A stretch of DNA of 64,000 bases from Nageia nagi (GCA_050084985.1 JBITNC010000001.1:40486001-40550000), one strand, 5' to 3'; shown: positions 49,101 to 60,305, numbered from the stretch's first letter. Translations and numbers: made by a program. The notes: generated from the letters alone by a model not told the origin.

Positions 49101-52100
49101 TCAAGTCAAGCTTTTCGAGTTCAACCTACATCTAACGATGAGGTCCTATTTGCATTCAGCACAAACCTTGGTCCAAGTCAAGCTTTCCAAGCTCAACCTA
49201 CATCCAGCGATGAGATCCAATCAGCACTCAGCACAACTTTGTACCACGTCAAGCTTCCCAAGTTCAACCTACATCCAACGATGAGGTCTGGTTAGCATTC
49301 AACATAAATCTCGATCCACATCTAGCTTTTGAGTTTAACCTGCATCCAACGATGAGGTCCGGTCAGCTTCCAACATAAGCACCAGGAGTTACTAGGAAAG
49401 CAAGTTGAGCATAGCACAAAGCACACACATTCACAAGTGAGCATCAATAGCATAGGCACAAATGCACACATAATTCCCCCACCCAACTAACTCTCTCTCA
49501 ATGTTTTTATGGGTCTATAGAGGGATGCATCATTGCATATTATGAGATGCAAGATGCACCTATGTTGCTTCCTTGGGCAACTCCTCAACTTTGGTGCACG
49601 CCCTACCCCTGACGGCACCGCAATCCTTCCCACACTTCCACACCGGGCATGGTCACAATAATTATGCACATAGGTGCGTTATTACAGGATGTTCCCTGGA
49701 GAGCTAGAAGCCATGGCATGGTCTCTAATATAAAACAAAGGGGGGAAACATTTTACACCCGTAAGGTCCACTCCTCAAGGGAGCGTAGAAGGTAGAGCAC
49801 GACCTTCGATACGGTGTTCAACACTCCTACATGTCCCAAGGGGAATCTCATGCATGCCCATCGATCGCGTACGTTGGCCCCGCCCGAGCGACCTCAACCA
49901 GACACTCCAAGTCCCATCTACCCAAAATTAAGGTCCGAGACATGAAGTTCCCACTCAGAATGCACAAAGGGTGTGGTGCTGCTCACAACTGTGAAACACA
50001 CCCCAACACGAACACTCCTACATTTTATTATGGGCTCACACAGAGTACCATCAAGGGATGATGCAACATGACTCCACATGCACCCGACCCAAATGGTAAG
50101 GCACGACCATGGCAGGTCATAATGTGCCTCAGCACGGCCAACCGGCATAGTGCTCACTCTTCACCTACTCCCTCAATGTAGTCCGGTGAGAGTGACCATC
50201 ACCCGATATACACTTGCCTCATATGGGTCGCATTAGCACAATGCATATAGTTTTTGATACCACAGTATACCCAGACCCTTAGAGGTGCTCTGATACCATC
50301 TGTCACAGTACCAGCTTGAGCCACCCTCGAGGACATGACCCAAGCCAGGTATCGTGCGGTAACCTGTGTATAGGATCGCTCGCGGCCTACCCAAGCTAAG
50401 CCTTATCCCACTTCCATCAATTCCTTAGTCACATGCTGCCAAAGATCACGACCTTTATGGCTCATCCCGGCCTCTCGACTCCAAGACTCATATCATCATG
50501 CACCACCAATGAGATCCCCACGATCTTCATATGGGAATCACCCCTAAGGTCCCCTTGAGCTTTATTCACCCTGACTGTCCATCAATACAACCATCGAAAT
50601 GACCTCTCTCTGACACTGCCATGATTCCTCTACATAGTAGTCGGGTTCAGAATGTATCCTCGCATTATAGAGGTTTCGCTCTAGAAATGCTCACACCTCG
50701 AATCATCATGAGAGGTCACCCTCTCACACCTCTAATATATAGCATTATGTGCTTTCAATTTTCTGAAAATGATGCTAGCAACAAGATGTGGTGTATCCAT
50801 AATTTTTGGAAGAAGCGGTATTACCCATTACATGATACTGATGGCACTCCGTACTGTTGGACTTGTAGCCGTATGCAGGTAAAATATCCTAATTTGGGGC
50901 CTTACACATGACACACTAAAATGTAGGGATGACATTTAGTTTAGCTGAAGGTTAATCTTCAACCAAATTCTACTCAAATTTTGGAAGTGTATCATTTTAT
51001 AGGATGATTGGTTGGAAATGGTTGGAATTGGTGAAGATTTATTGGAAATGATAAAAACATTTGATCTTTAAATTAAGTCAATTTGATGAACTTTAAATTA
51101 AAGTTTTTATAGAGTTGAAATTTGATATTCGTACTGAACATTTTTAACCATTTTAAACATTTTTTACAATTAATTTTTTTTTCTAACCATCAATTAAGAA
51201 AGGTATATATTTTTTATTGTTGACAAAAATATATAATAATAATAATAATAATAAATTAATAAAATTAAATTTATTGATTTTTTAAAATATATTAATTTTT
51301 ATATTAATATTATATATTTAATTTAAAATATTTATATATAATTAAAAAATTTAAATATTTAATTATTAAAAACTAATTTTATATATTACAATGTATTCCA
51401 ACGATATTAAAAAAAAAAATTGATGAGCATTACAATATTCAAACGTCATAAAAATTAGTGACGGGCAGGCAACGTCAAATTTCAACCTTTCCATGTTCCA
51501 TAAGCAGACGGAATTAGAATTCATTCTTGCATTTGGATTTTGGTTTCTGGTCATAGACAAAGAATGTGTAGTTTGCGGGTTTGGAAGATGATCGTAAATT
51601 GTGCCTTGAATGCGTAGACTGGGCAATAATGGACACCGACGAATGCCAATTGCTCTATTGTGAAATTCGGGACTTTTACCAAGTCATGGATATTAAAATA
51701 GACAATCCAATACCTGTTCATTTGGTTGAAAGTCATGTATTGAATGACCCCACGAAGGATGGAAAGGAAGGAAGTTTTTCCGTATTTTTGAAACAATTTT
51801 GTCCTTTCTTTTATTTTGCGGTGGAGTTAACTGTCTTGTGAGTTGTGTTTGACTCAGATTGATTGATCTTATTCATTATTTGTTTATATTATGTGTTTTA
51901 TTGCATTGATTAAATGTTCTGTACATTTTGAAAACTTGGAGATCGATTCTATTTAAATACGTTACAACTCACAAGACAGTTAATATTTACTTTAATTTTG
52001 TATTATAATCTTAGAAACTACAAGTTATTTTTTCTCTGTTTGCAAGAATATTATTGTAAACGCTGTATGAAGGAAGCAGAACCTTTCGGATTCTGGGTAA

Positions 52101-52801
52101 GCACAAAATCATCTGTTTAACTATTATCAACACTCGTTGCTTTTATTTTCAATGTTAGTTTGTGAATATGTAGTGCTGGAGGTGGAAACGGATTGAAACA
52201 GTCATTCTTATTCTTAAGGGCCTTCTTAGGTAAAGATTCTAAGTTTTATTTCAATTTTATTTTGTTTCTTGAGAGGTTTTATTTTTCCATAGTCTTGTTT
52301 ATTGGTGGAATTGAGCAAATGGTAATTGTGCTATGGCACAAATTTCATGTTCAATTCTCCTCCATTTCAAAATATACATTATTTGGACACACATTATTAA
52401 TAGAAAGATACCTCCAAACTCCCATAAATCTATATTGATCTCCTGCATTAAAAAACCTTTACTTTTTCCCTTTTGGTAACCAGATCCTCTTCTCCTTGCA
52501 TATATACATCTAGTAATGTAATAGTTGATAAACCATATCCTCCTTCCCACCATCATTTATGCAGAACTTTGAATTCCTATTCTGTGCAGACTAAGAGTAG
52601 GAGCAATTATTGCCCATGAATTGAGGCATGCTTGGATGTACCTTAACTGTTAGCCCGTTTTTCCATAGGTTTGATTTTTTTTATATATTGTTTATGCTTT
52701 TCATTCTATAAAATTTATATTTTGCAGCTTTCAAGGAACTAAAAGATGAGATTGAAGATGGTGTATGTGAAATGTTTGCCTATATGTGGTTTGAGTCTTA
52801 A
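46143..52801 (+). CDS. DA1-like protein (LIM domain plus zinc peptidase), truncated
   Basis: My nine-exon model is 46143-46165, 46546-46669, 46884-46984, 50779-50878, 51572-51773, 52047-52096, 52174-52229, 52590-52648 and 52728-52801. All introns are GT-AG and phases agree, giving 262 residues without an internal stop. The LIM domain starts at residue 8 (WICAGCKNDI) and keeps all eight ligands: CAGC, H/C of WHPQC, CHAC, HNTC. Then come HDTDGTPYCWTC, DDRKLCLECVDWAIMDTDEC, VILILKGLLR and the peptidase motif AHELRHAW (HExxH at 52615-52629), then EIEDGVCEMFAYMW. DA1 peptidases limit organ growth and are activated by ubiquitination. This copy lacks ubiquitin-interacting motifs, the PETRGLCLSEE-type segment and the C-terminus. 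It may be a truncated gene or an early pseudogene. Confidence 0.78.
47114..47502 (-). repeat. 3' LTR of the gag-only element
   Basis: It is 389 bp, TG...CA, matching 50301-50728 from 'tgtca[t/c]agtaccagcttgag' to 'gagaggtcaccctctcaca'. The end contains a short palindrome (gagaggtcaccctctc). Confidence 0.93.
47740..48760 (-). pseudogene. gag of the TR-GAG-type element
   Basis: The N-terminal piece (48756-48484) reads MDSEMEKELDLPEKDQPSLS with heptad-like LRTQVLNLEEE and FDLEGELSRVNQ, a probable coiled coil. The core follows with LKKLFRERFWPKN and VARQKLTELKQTGSI, then 48112-47855 with FHARFKTLGSQEL and an acidic Ser/Glu/Asp stretch. The knuckle CYTCGEEDHVARVC, near 47748-47790, is a complete CX2CX4HX4C. 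Stops between the pieces break the frame, but the family type is clear. Gag would assemble particles and bind RNA. Confidence 0.82.
48761..50284 (-). other. leader of the gag-only element
   Basis: About 1.5 kb lies between the primer site and gag. It carries a 71-72-bp tandem repeat (49031-49385). No supported gene is seen. Open frames at 49487-50157 on both strands have no recognisable motif. Confidence 0.6.
49031..49385. repeat. 71-72-bp tandem repeat, about five copies
   Basis: Units start at about 49031, 49102, 49174, 49245 and 49317 with 'ca[a/c][g/a]tcaagctt', followed by 'gagttcaacctacatc', 'aacgatgaggtcc' and 'cattcagcaca'. Spacing alternates between 71 and 72 bp. Confidence 0.88.
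50285..50299 (-). promoter_or_regulatory. primer binding site of the gag-only element
   Basis: The minus strand reads TGGTATCAGAGCACC one or two bases inside the 5' LTR. The first 12 bases equal the common plant initiator-tRNA-Met site, so it is better preserved than the copia site at 7419-7430. Confidence 0.9.
50301..50728 (-). repeat. 5' LTR of the gag-only element
   Basis: It is 428 bp. It pairs with 47114-47502 and is longer because of a block near 50465-50520 (about 40 bp) absent or reduced in the other copy. Exon 4 of the DA1-like gene starts only 50 bp beyond its outer end. Confidence 0.93.
51180..51410. repeat. AT-only block in intron 4
   Basis: It is nearly free of G and C, with an (ATA/AAT)n run at about 51232-51255. 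Confidence 0.85.
51827..51983. mobile_element. 157-bp inverted-repeat element (MITE candidate) in intron 5
   Basis: TTAACTGTCTTGTGAGTTGT at 51827-51846 is the exact reverse complement of 51964-51983. If the outer TA of each arm is taken as the target duplication, the element would be of the TA-duplicating (mariner-like) kind. No coding capacity. One copy cannot prove mobility. Confidence 0.55.
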
Positions 52802-52802
52802 G

Positions 52803-52991
52803 GTTGGATCCGATTCAAGCAGTGAAGAGGGGTCTCTATCTTCATCATCCTCAAAAAAGATTTCTCACTCTGAAAAGAAACATGGAAGATGATTTATGTT
52901 TCAGATTGAGAACAATAATTTGCGAGTATATTCGGAAGGTTTTAAAAAGGCCAACCGAGCAAGGAAACAATATGGTCTTTCCCGATTCTAA
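52803..52991 (+). pseudogene. relic of the DA1 C-terminal tail, out of frame
   Basis: One base out of frame from the DA1-like stop (TAA at 52799-52801), the plus strand reads VGSDSSSEEGSLSSSSSKK, then EKKHGR, a TGA at 52890-52892, and FMFQIENNNLRVYSEGFKK followed by ANRARKQYGL. Family members have a Ser-rich stretch, then EKKLGEFF.HQI, the acidic DASP.YG.GFR, and YGLR. So the ancestral tail is still present but cut off by a frameshift and a nonsense codon. The true final residues after YGL are not preserved. Confidence 0.8.
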
Positions 52992-53572
52992 ATTTGCGAA
53001 AACTGTTAAACTATAAATTGCACCAGATCATAATTCACTTTATATGCTTATTATTTTTAATGTGCAAAAGCAGAAATGAAATGAATGTTTTATTTAAAAC
53101 TTGTGTTGTACGTTTGCTATCTTAATGCACCTAAATGTGTTAAAGCATCTTCTTTTGATACAAATTTGCATATTCATAATATTAGTAGAGGAGTTCATCA
53201 AACCTTTTTCCCATCATGAAGCTGTTTAATTTTGATATATTATGCAAATACAAATAAATTATATTATTTAGATAATTAATATTAAATTAGATTTAAAGAT
53301 AAAAAATAATTGCAAATCCTAAGGCATATATATGAATGATAGGTAAAAAAATGGATTTTTTTTTTAAATAATAACAAAATTGTAATACAAATATTTTAAA
53401 CAAAATTGTGGAGTTGAGTCGAATAATTTTTCATGCATGTATTAAGAGCTAGGGTTTTGATCCCTGTTGTCTACATCATACCGCATTAATCTGTTCGGAA
53501 TGCTACAGGATACCTTTTTCCTAACATGAATCATATTTATGTTATTGTTGGCGGTGTTGTGCGGTTTTCAAT
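52992..53572. other. intergenic region
   Basis: AT-rich sequence with no recognised gene. It lies between the DA1-like gene and the L1-type LINE. Confidence 0.5.
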
Positions 53573-54245
53573 ATGAACATTTCCCATCCTGACATTTCTT
53601 CTATTGATGAAGCTGTTGGAGTTGTCAATAGCACCCGAAAACATCCCTACAAATTTCTTCTGAAGGTGGAGCATAAGGTAATGCTTTTGTTCCTCAAGTT
53701 TTTATTCCTATTGAAGAGTTCTATTTAACTTGCCAGTGGTTTGAGTCACATACCTTAATGCGTTATTTTTTGGGTAGAATTCCCAATGATACTTTGTTAC
53801 ATACTTGGGTAGGCTAGGTTTGGAGTCCTTATAATATCAAGATTGAAAATGTCCAGAATCTTTCTAAAAGGTATTTTTTGTTTCGATTCTCTAACCTTGT
53901 GCATGCATAAAAGATGCCCTTGGACTATATGTAACTCCTTGCTAGTTTTACAACCTTACGATGCACATTTTACTATGCAAAATGAAGGTGCAATTGATGT
54001 TCCCATTTGGTTTGAATTCCCTAGCCTTCCCATTCCCATGTGGCATTTTTTGAAATCCTTAGTTGAAATTCTTTGGAAGTTTGTTTGTTATGAACCTAAA
54101 TGGTTCTTTTTGGCTCTATCCTCTAAAAGGTTTTGTATTAAAGTAGACCTTACTTGGGATTTGCTTGAATTTATTGATATTAACATCGATGATGAAGCCC
54201 TCCATCAACTAGTGGAGTTTATTGGGATCCTAAATACTTGATACC
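53573..54245 (+). pseudogene. LINE ORF1 remnant (DUF4283-like)
   Basis: It opens MNISHPDISSIDEAVGVVNS. After a frameshift come EEFYLTCQWFESHTLMRYFL and GRIPNDTLLHTWV. A 132-codon open piece (53843-54241) has VPIWFEFPSLPIPMWHF and FCIKVDLTWDLLEFI. The order matches DUF4283, the nucleic-acid-binding N-terminal domain of plant L1 ORF1, with its VPVWV.LPGLP.. motif. The zinc knuckle normally following is not clearly seen. Confidence 0.78.
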
Positions 54246-54804
54246 ATTACTAATAACCCAAAGATTCATGACTGCCCTCTCATGGTTGGTAGGTTCAAAG
54301 AGAAACCTATTGTTATTAACCCACCTTCCTCCTTTGCTCCTTCTACTATGAGTAAGAATGGGGAAGATGAATGGAATCCTTTCCATAATTGGCATAATCA
54401 AATTTCTATGAATGCCTAAAATGTTCAAGAAGTTCATAGTGGTCACATACCCTAAGTTATTATTGTCAACCAAGCTACAATGCAACCTACTAGGGTCGAT
54501 CCTATGATTTAGCCACCCATGGTTACCACTATAGATTTGAGTGTTACTAGTGATCCTTTTGTGAACTCCATTTAGTTTGATCCCTCTTATGCTTCAATAG
54601 TGGCAATGCCCCTTTGCTTATAGTGTGGAAGAACCTTCCTTCAAACTCCATTAGTACAGAAGCTCATAGAGGGGCATTCATCATGAACCTATGAAGAAAC
54701 ATAGGTAAGTGTGTTTTTCTTCAGGTAGAACACAAAGCGATAGTAACTCATTTGAGTCCCTACATATGTTGGAAGATGTTGAGATTACCATGGATCTTCA
54801 AATC

Positions 54805-55640
54805 CCTAGCATTCCTCAATGATTGTATTTTCATGGAATGTGAAAGGGTTAAAGGACCCAACCTACAAATATATGATCTAGAGGATGAGCTTGATGATAT
54901 CACTCATTCTCATAGTGTGTTGGATTTTATTTTTTGCAAGAAGTTAAAATAGTTGATCTTATTATGCAGTGTATTTTCAATTTATCTAGCCGAGGGGTCC
55001 TTTCTTTCACACCAAGCATACTTTTGGGATAGGGGAGTAGTCATTTTTATTTTTCCTAGATGGCAATGTAATAATATTTCTTGGGGAGTTGACCTTCTAA
55101 TCAAGTCTTCTAGGTCCTTATTGAGATTTCTAGCAAACCCTTTGGTATTGTCAATATTTATGCTTCCAATGATGCCCTAGAGAGAAAAGAGTTATGGTGT
55201 TGGCTTGTCTTTTCTTTCCTCTTCCCACCTAGATTTTGTTTAGGGATTTCAATATGGTTGAAAAGTATTCAGACAAAGTAAGTAAAGTTACTATGAGATG
55301 GAATTTGGGACAACAGAAGCTTGGCTTTTATGAAAAATAAGCTTAGCCTTTTCAACCCTAATTATACTTTTTCCCTTGTTGACTTTCCTAAAGCTTGATA
55401 GTTTACTTGATTAAATTTCCAAGATGATGAAGCTCTTATCCTCAAACATCTTAATAGAGCCATGATTTGGGAGTGTGACTTTTCATTTTCAAAGGTTGTC
55501 ATCTAATTTTCCCTGTATTTTGTTGTTCTTGGTACTACTCTTTCAGATCACTTTTTGATCCTCTTTATAATTGCTTTCTCTCAAGCTCCTACTCATAATT
55601 TTCTCTTGACCCTTTTACATGACCACTTCCTTTTTGTAAT
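54805..55640 (+). pseudogene. LINE endonuclease remnant
   Basis: The start reads VFSWNVKGLKDPT, the SWN-x-R/K-GL motif of the APE-type endonuclease. FGIVNIYASNDALERKELWC follows at about 55140-55200, matching the ..VNVYASND..ER..LW.. block, then a GDFN-equivalent region that is damaged. The end has ALILKHLNRAMI-like and SDHF-like text. Stops and frameshifts prevent activity. Confidence 0.78.
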
Positions 55641-56224
55641 CCTTTGCAATAAAAGCTCATATTTGTAGGATCATGAATCTTCTTCCTAGGCCCTCAAGGT
55701 CTTCTAGATGGATTCAATGGTGGAATCAAGTGATAATCCACACTACTAAAGTGATGCACATATTGGGGGTGGAGTTTGCTAAGAATATAGAAGATCTAAT
55801 TTGGTTGTTAAGGAAGAGCTTGCTCGGGCCAATCGATACCTAAAGGCTAGTCACTTCATTTAGCCAACCCAAGCCTATATTGTTGCTCTTTAGCATGAGA
55901 TTAGGAAAGCTAAATTGTATAAGATAGAGATGTCCAGTTTGAGCCTAACTTAGATGGCTTAAAGTGGGGGATAGAGTAACAAAAAGTTTTTTTAGCATCT
56001 TACGTCCCCTATTCATGCAACTCAATTCAAAGCCATCCAATCTGATGGGATGTATTTCACCAACTTGCTAGATATTATGAAGGTTTTTTTAAGCATTATC
56101 AAACATGTTTTGTTACCCAACCTTTATTCCCAATAAGAGTAGCAACTATTATAGAGTGCATATATGTCCTATCTCAAAAATTATCTCCAGCTTAAAGGAG
56201 CTTTTGTGATTCTTCCCTTTCTTT

Positions 56225-57500
56225 AGAGGATTTAAAAGCTACCCTTTCTCAAATGGCCAATGATAAAGCTCCAAGAATTTATGGCTTCCCCTATGAATTT
56301 TATAAAGAATTTTTGGGACATGGTTAGTTTGATTTGCTCCAAGTTTATAAAGAAGCCTTGGTCTCAAGTTATTTAGGCTCAATGCTTAATAAAAGTAATA
56401 TTAAGTTTATCCCTAAGCTTAGAGATCCTAAAGTGATTAGAAAATAGTGTCCCATTACTCTATTAAATTTGATCTTCAAAATTATAGCTAAGGCTCTTCT
56501 CTTAAGCTACACCTTTTCTTCCCCTAATTATTTTTCTAGTAGACTAATTTTGTTATAGGAAGATATATTCTAGATAATGTAATTATTATCTTAAAGGCAT
56601 GGAATGGGCTTGCTCCTTTGATCAGGATTCTCTATTCATTAAAATTGATTTTGAGAAAGTATATGATTGGATTGAATAAAATTTCATTATTGATATGCTG
56701 GATGCTTTGGCTTTTTGGTCCTATTTTCTTACAATCTATTCAAATACTTTTCAAATATGCATCTGTAGTTCTCACTATGAATGGGACGTAGTTTGAATCT
56801 ATTGCTTTAGCTCGATATGTTCATCAAGGGATGTCCTCTATCTCCCTTTCTATTCATTCTTATTATTGAAGCCTTCAGCTATCTTCTTACTCATCAAGCT
56901 TCTTAAGGACTTTTTGAGGGGATTTCCCTTCCTAAATCCCAAGTTTAGCTTTTAAATAGCCATTTTACTGATGATTCCTTTCTCATTCTTAGAGAAGATG
57001 AGCAATATGTTATGAATGCTCTCAAATTTCTTAATACTTTATGCTTACCTTTAGGTTCTAGCATTAACAATAGAAAACCTACTGATACAGGAAGTTTGTT
57101 CATACACTTCTTGATTGGCTTACTCATTTTCCTTAGAAGTGGATTCGAAATGGTGAGATGTTCAAATTTCTAAGCATTGCTTTTTCCTTCCAAGCTTCTC
57201 TTGCTTAGCTTTGGAATTTTGTAGTGCAAAAGGTTGAAAAAAAGCTTAGTTATTTGGAGACTAAGAAGTTATCTTTGGTTTGCAAGTTTCAAATTTATTT
57301 CTAATTTTTTCAAGGTGATGGCTTCTACACATGTCTAATATTCTTCTTGTTGAGTCCCTTCCAAAGCTTGTTATCAAAATCCTTATAAGCTTCTCAGAGA
57401 TTTTATTTGGGCCTCTAATGTTCATAAGAAAGGTTTTCATAGAGTGGCTTGGAATATTTGTTATCTTCCTTGAGCTACGGGGGGTATTAGGTTATTTATT
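56225..57500 (+). pseudogene. LINE reverse transcriptase remnant
   Basis: Clear motifs in order are LSQMANDKAPRIYGFPYEFY, NKSNIKFIPKLRDPKVI, ITLLNLIFKIIAKALLL, FEKVYDWIE, GCPLSPFLFILIIEAFSYLL, and HFTDDSFLILREDE, where the catalytic F-A-D-D is F-T-D-D with both Asp kept. These are followed by LPLGSSINNRK and ACYQNPYKLLRDFIWA. Intact stretches are short, and frameshifts occur between motifs. Confidence 0.9.
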
Positions 57501-60289
57501 TTCAGAGAAAAGGGTATGATATCTATGTAAAGTGGATTTTAAGACCATTAATTGGAGAGGAAGCCTAGAAAATTCTTATCTGACATTGTTTGGCCTCAAG
57601 CCTTTCCTTTGGAAAAAATATTTGAAAAAGGCATGTCTTTGCAAATAATTCTTATGATTCTTGTTCTAGTCAAGATTAATGTCTCTTTTGTTAAAAAGAG
57701 TATTTGGAAAGCTTGGAAAGCCTTCAAGTACTAGCTTTCATGAAAACTATGCAATAAGTCTCTAGGGGCCTTAATTTCCATAATTAATTTGTGTTGGTAT
57801 CCTGAAATTCACATTAAAGGTCTTCCTTTGGCTAAAATTCAATGGATTCGAGCTTGAAGGTTTCATAAAAAGGGAATTAACTCTCTTTCTAACTTTTTTT
57901 ATCCTCACAACAAGAGTTGGTTCTCTTAGAAATTTTTTAGAAGATGCTACAGTTTGAAGGTGTATGATAAAGCCACTTATGATGTTGCAATTGAATATAA
58001 TACCTTATTTATTTGGTATTAACTTGAAAAGCATTTTCAAAAACCTTGATGATTGATTGGTCTTAGCCTAAGAATGTCAATTTTTTGGAAGTATAAGCCT
58101 CATCTTGGATATACTTGGCTTTCCCCCAATGTTCCCATGGTTTATACTCTAAACTTGCAATGGGATTTGGTGTCTTCTCATTGCAACAATTTCTTAGGTT
58201 CAATGTAGTTTGGGCTAAGTATTTATAACCTAAGAAGAGTTTTTTTCCTAGATTTTGCTTCATCAAGGACTTCCTATTGGCCCCTATCGAGTGTATTTGG
58301 GTGTGGTTAACAAACTTGTGCTTTTTATTTGGAACTGAAATATTTTATTCATATTTTATGGTCTTTTCCTAAAGCTCATGAAGCTTGGGAATGGGTTCTC
58401 TCTTTTTTCAATCCTTTCCTTACTTCTTATGTTATTTGGATTCATACTATCCTAGGAGATCTTGTTATGTTTTCATAACCTCTCCATGAAGCTTGGTATA
58501 GTTTTTGGATTAGTATTCTCTATCATCTATGGAAAATAAAAAATAATATTATATTTGGAAGAAAAGAGGCTTCAACCTATTTATCTCTTATTGATAAGTA
58601 CTCTTATTTTTTTAACCCTGGTTGTAAATTATGGTTCAAGTTAAAAAAGTGAACATGGAAGTGCAGCACTTACAAAATCTGCTTGGCCATTAGGGGAATG
58701 CTTCTTGTACTCTTAATTCTATTTCATTAGAGGTTGCTCCTCCACCATTGAAGTGCTCTTAGAGTTAGGGAGGACATGGTTTTTGCTACTCCTATAGCCA
58801 TAATCTTTGCCATCACCTGTATAATGGACATATCTTGTCTCCTTTATTGCATCATTATTAGTCTTAGCCCCTATAGAATCCTCATTGTATGCAAGAAGTT
58901 ATTCCATTTGATAGGATGTTTGACCTCTGTATAAATAGTGGATAGGATGTTCGATCCTCATGAGCTTCAAGGGAATGATAAATGTCTCTAGGAATGAGAA
59001 GTGTGCCCACATTGAATACTGTTAAATGCTACGAAATAGTTGGTTGGAATTTGAGATATGTGTTGGTGCTAATGGTTTCTCTTGGAAGCTATGATTTTTC
59101 AATTCATCATAATTTTTTATAATTGATCATTATTTTGTATAGTCGATGGTATGTTATACAGTGTGTGCAAATCCCACCTACCCTTTTGTATAAAGAAGGT
59201 TTCTTTATATAATAGAGAGGCTTTTTCATTAAAAAAATGGATTTTTTAAATAGAATCTTAAAATATTTTTTTAGAATGGATCTTGAGGTGGTTCAACCTT
59301 TCAATGAATCATAAAAATGCAATATTGGATCTTCACATTTCTTTTGTTGTAATATTTGGGCTATTTTGGTGCAAAACTAACACTGTATTGCTTATAAAAC
59401 TCATCACAACCCACCATCACTACCATTAACATTTCTTAGTTCTATGTTTTCTCATCTTTCTCACATTCTGGAAGTAGTTGGGCCTAATGAAATTTCAGCA
59501 TAATATTACCATTATATTGCTTGCAAAACATACCTTAACTTACCACTTCTATTGATAGTGCACTCAACTCTCTATTTGCTCATTGTTTATGCATTTATGG
59601 TATAATGGGCATAGTTAAATTAAAGAATACATTTTGAATGACACATCAATAACCATCCCATGCATGCAACAACCAACTCAAGAGCAATAATAGTGAATAT
59701 ATCTAATTGATTTTATTCTCAATTTTTAATTCATAATTTATATCCTCTTTCTTAGAATTATGAACCTTGCGTAGTTATGCATTTTCTTCTTTTCATCAAA
59801 ATTTTCCACATCAAATTATACCTACAATATGCATCTCTTATCAAATAATTCCCCAACCCTATGTATTCTTCCATATATTATGTGTATATTAATGAGGGAA
59901 TTCATAATTGCATCATTTTATGAAAACCCATTATTTCTCTTAAATGAATGTCCCTTGCTTCTTCTATTAGAGCTCCCATGGTGGCACATGCTAGAAGAAT
60001 GATGGCCAAATTGTAATTTTTGGCTTTATGCCTCACAATTCCATGTTTGTGAAAATGTTTCAGGCCTTTTTAAAAAATCCATTTTATGTATATCATTTGA
60101 TCATTACAATCCATGAAACTATATTTTAGCTATATCTCTTGTGATAATACCTAAAGATAGACTAGGGGTTGGAATACTGCATGTATCATTGGTGGGACCT
60201 TCTTTGATGGATGTGTCATTTCCATTTTCTAGAGCTCCCATGGTGGCACATGCTATAATAATGTTGGAAAATTACATGCATTTTAAATT
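56880..60289 (+). repeat. 3.4-kb tandem duplication, first unit
   Basis: It starts at 'tatcttcttactcatcaagc' within the reverse transcriptase and runs through the LINE 3' end and about 1 kb of flank to 'ttacatgcattttaaatt'. The second unit begins after 16 bases. Identity is high but with many small indels. Confidence 0.9.
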
Positions 60290-60305
60290 AAATTACATGA
60301 CATGT

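Larger units (their letters stand above)
47114..50728 (-). mobile_element. gag-only LTR element (TR-GAG type) in intron 3 of the DA1-like gene
   Basis: LTRs are 47114-47502 and 50301-50728, about one difference in ten by eye. The minus strand inside the 5' LTR reads TGGTATCAGAGCACC, an almost canonical tRNA-Met primer site. Beside the 3' LTR it reads AAGTGGGGGAGAAT, a good polypurine tract. The interior encodes a coiled-coil region, a gag core and an intact CCHC knuckle, with no protease, polymerase or integrase before the 3' LTR. This is the layout of terminal-repeat gag elements, which depend on enzymes of other elements. Flanks ccttg and cctct agree in three of five bases only. Confidence 0.88.
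53573..59235 (+). mobile_element. L1-type LINE, degenerate
   Basis: Plus-strand order is ORF1 (DUF4283-like), endonuclease, reverse transcriptase, C-terminal part, and a short 3' end reading 'gctttttcattaaaaaaa'. This is the usual plant L1 arrangement. No frame is intact for more than about 130 codons. No clear target-site duplication was identified. Its 3' part is repeated downstream, at 60306-62620. Confidence 0.87.

Noticed and set aside
47109-50733. ccttg/cctct as target-site duplication of the gag-only element
   Set aside because: Only three of five bases agree, so it is not counted as evidence. The element is supported by LTRs, primer site and polypurine tract instead.
51774-51842. Extension of exon 5 to the good-looking donor at 51838 (tt/gtgagt)
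   Set aside because: The phase would then break exon 6 with an immediate stop. The weaker donor at 51774 keeps the frame, and the 51838 site lies in the inverted-repeat arm.
52651-52653. In-frame TAG shortly after the HELRH motif as a premature stop
   Set aside because: A donor at 52649 (CTTAACT/gttagc) ends the exon before it, and joining to 52728 is in phase and matches the family (LN-x-F..L..E.E.G). The stop is intronic.
54219-54485. 88-codon minus-strand open frame
   Set aside because: It is antisense to the LINE ORF1 and linker and has no recognisable domain.
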